Shown here in pieces: positions 63,721 to 64,000 of a DNA stretch of 64,000 nucleotides; positions within the stretch are counted from its first letter, which is position 1, and each line of letters starts with the position of its first letter. The stretch comes from Candidatus Pacearchaeota archaeon (GTDB lineage: Archaea; Nanoarchaeota; Nanoarchaeia; Pacearchaeales; GW2011-AR1). The stretch covers positions 1-64,000 of the forward strand of contig JALOBN010000002.1 of the NCBI GenBank assembly GCA_023228245.1, written 5' to 3'. The notes beneath the pieces are model-generated. The model made no database searches. It was not told where the DNA came from and was given only the letters and a program-made list of their open reading frames with translations. A program made the position numbers and the translations under genes.

Positions 63721-64000
63721 TTATTTTACAGTGAATAATTTATCGTCGTGAACGTCGAAAATGTCGAGGCGAACCCCTGAATCTAGCCAGCCGTGTGCGT
63801 AGTTTAAAGCTGCAAAGCAATTTACAAAATCATTTTTCTTTTCAAAATGTTTCGCGTCAGAAAGATAATTCTCAACCATTTCGATTATTTCTTTTGCGTA
63901 TTTTTCTTTTCCCTTAATTACATTTTTCTTTACTTCTTTTAATGCTCGTGATGTTAAGTCAAAATATTTTTCAATTTTTTCTTTTGTAATTTTGTCGTTC
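63721..64000 (-). CDS. DUF357 protein (partial, start beyond the window)
   Basis: The C-terminal 92 residues of an archaeal DUF357 protein: YLSDAKHFEKKNDFVNCF, AALNYAHGWLDSGVRLDIF and the end VHDDKLFTVK. This helical family is archaea specific and without a proven role. The N-terminus is cut off by the window edge. The stop at 63721 lies 37 nt upstream of pyrH. Confidence 0.85.
   Translation of the reverse strand, partial: NDKITKEKIEKYFDLTSRALKEVKKNVIKGKEKYAKEIIEMVENYLSDAKHFEKKNDFVNCFAALNYAHGWLDSGVRLDIFDVHDDKLFTVK

Overview
This 64 kb window looks like a piece of an AT-rich archaeal chromosome, most likely from a DPANN lineage of the Pacearchaeota/Woesearchaeota kind. The information-processing genes are archaeal/eukaryotic in type: TBP, TFS, MBF1, Rpo11, aIF1A, aIF2 beta, aRF1, eL15, eL41, NAC, Sec61 beta, MCM, an RPA32-like protein, RFC-S and RFC-L, PolB, FEN1, ATP-dependent ligase, RadB, NreA, TopA, CDC48, RNase P p30. 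Beside them sit bacterial-type genes (acetate kinase, PduL, bacterial-style MetRS, DgkA, ScpB, GH3 glycosidase). Proteins are short, intergenic spaces are small, and TATA boxes often lie 21-25 nt upstream of the ATG, which implies leaderless mRNAs. Eight tRNA genes are present; five carry introns, two of them about 70 nt long. The phylum assignment is inference; there is no 16S gene here.

Layout. 0-5 kb: nitroreductase, a tiny ribbon-helix-helix protein, translation factors (aIF1A, KH protein, aIF2 beta) and short zinc-ribbon genes. 5-12 kb: RPA-like protein, MCM, two membrane/secreted genes, TBP, DNA ligase. 12-15.5 kb: superoxide reductase/flavodoxin operon, a decayed gene, eL15, a zinc-ribbon/Hsp20-like protein, two tRNAs. 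15.5-25.5 kb: split MetRS, MinD-like ATPase, NAC and Sec61 beta, ValRS, aRF1, then a surface cluster (secreted GH3, anchored protein, phage-tail-like S74 protein). 25.5-34 kb: ScpB, a GT2 glycosyltransferase, MBF1, Rpo11, RadB, NreA, TopA. 35-40 kb: tRNAs, a winged-helix regulator with repeated upstream boxes, TFS, signal peptidase, and an AbrB-like gene coupled to CDC48. 40-53 kb: methionine aminopeptidase, an rRNA/tRNA methyltransferase operon, PolB, FEN1, Trm5, RFC-L/RFC-S, eL41. 53-64 kb: Nth, the PduL-AckA acetate pathway, DgkA, intron-rich tRNAs, PheT/HIT/PheS, RNase P p30, UMP kinase and a partial DUF357 gene.

Together the genes cover much of a replication fork (MCM, RPA, RFC, PolB, FEN1, ligase; three proteins end in PCNA-binding PIP motifs), transcription and translation initiation and termination, tRNA charging, secretion, and an anaerobic lifestyle that detoxifies superoxide and can make ATP from acetyl-CoA.

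The least expected structure is a dispersed repeat of about 40-60 bp in four copies: two intergenic and two inside reading frames. One of these adds about 20 residues to PheS, resembling the behaviour of Rickettsia palindromic elements. Other signals are a structured 127-bp insert between 29-bp direct repeats behind aIF2 beta, a paired-hairpin motif in two places, several mini-ORFs that exactly fill operon gaps, and a pseudogene related to the small gene next to MCM.
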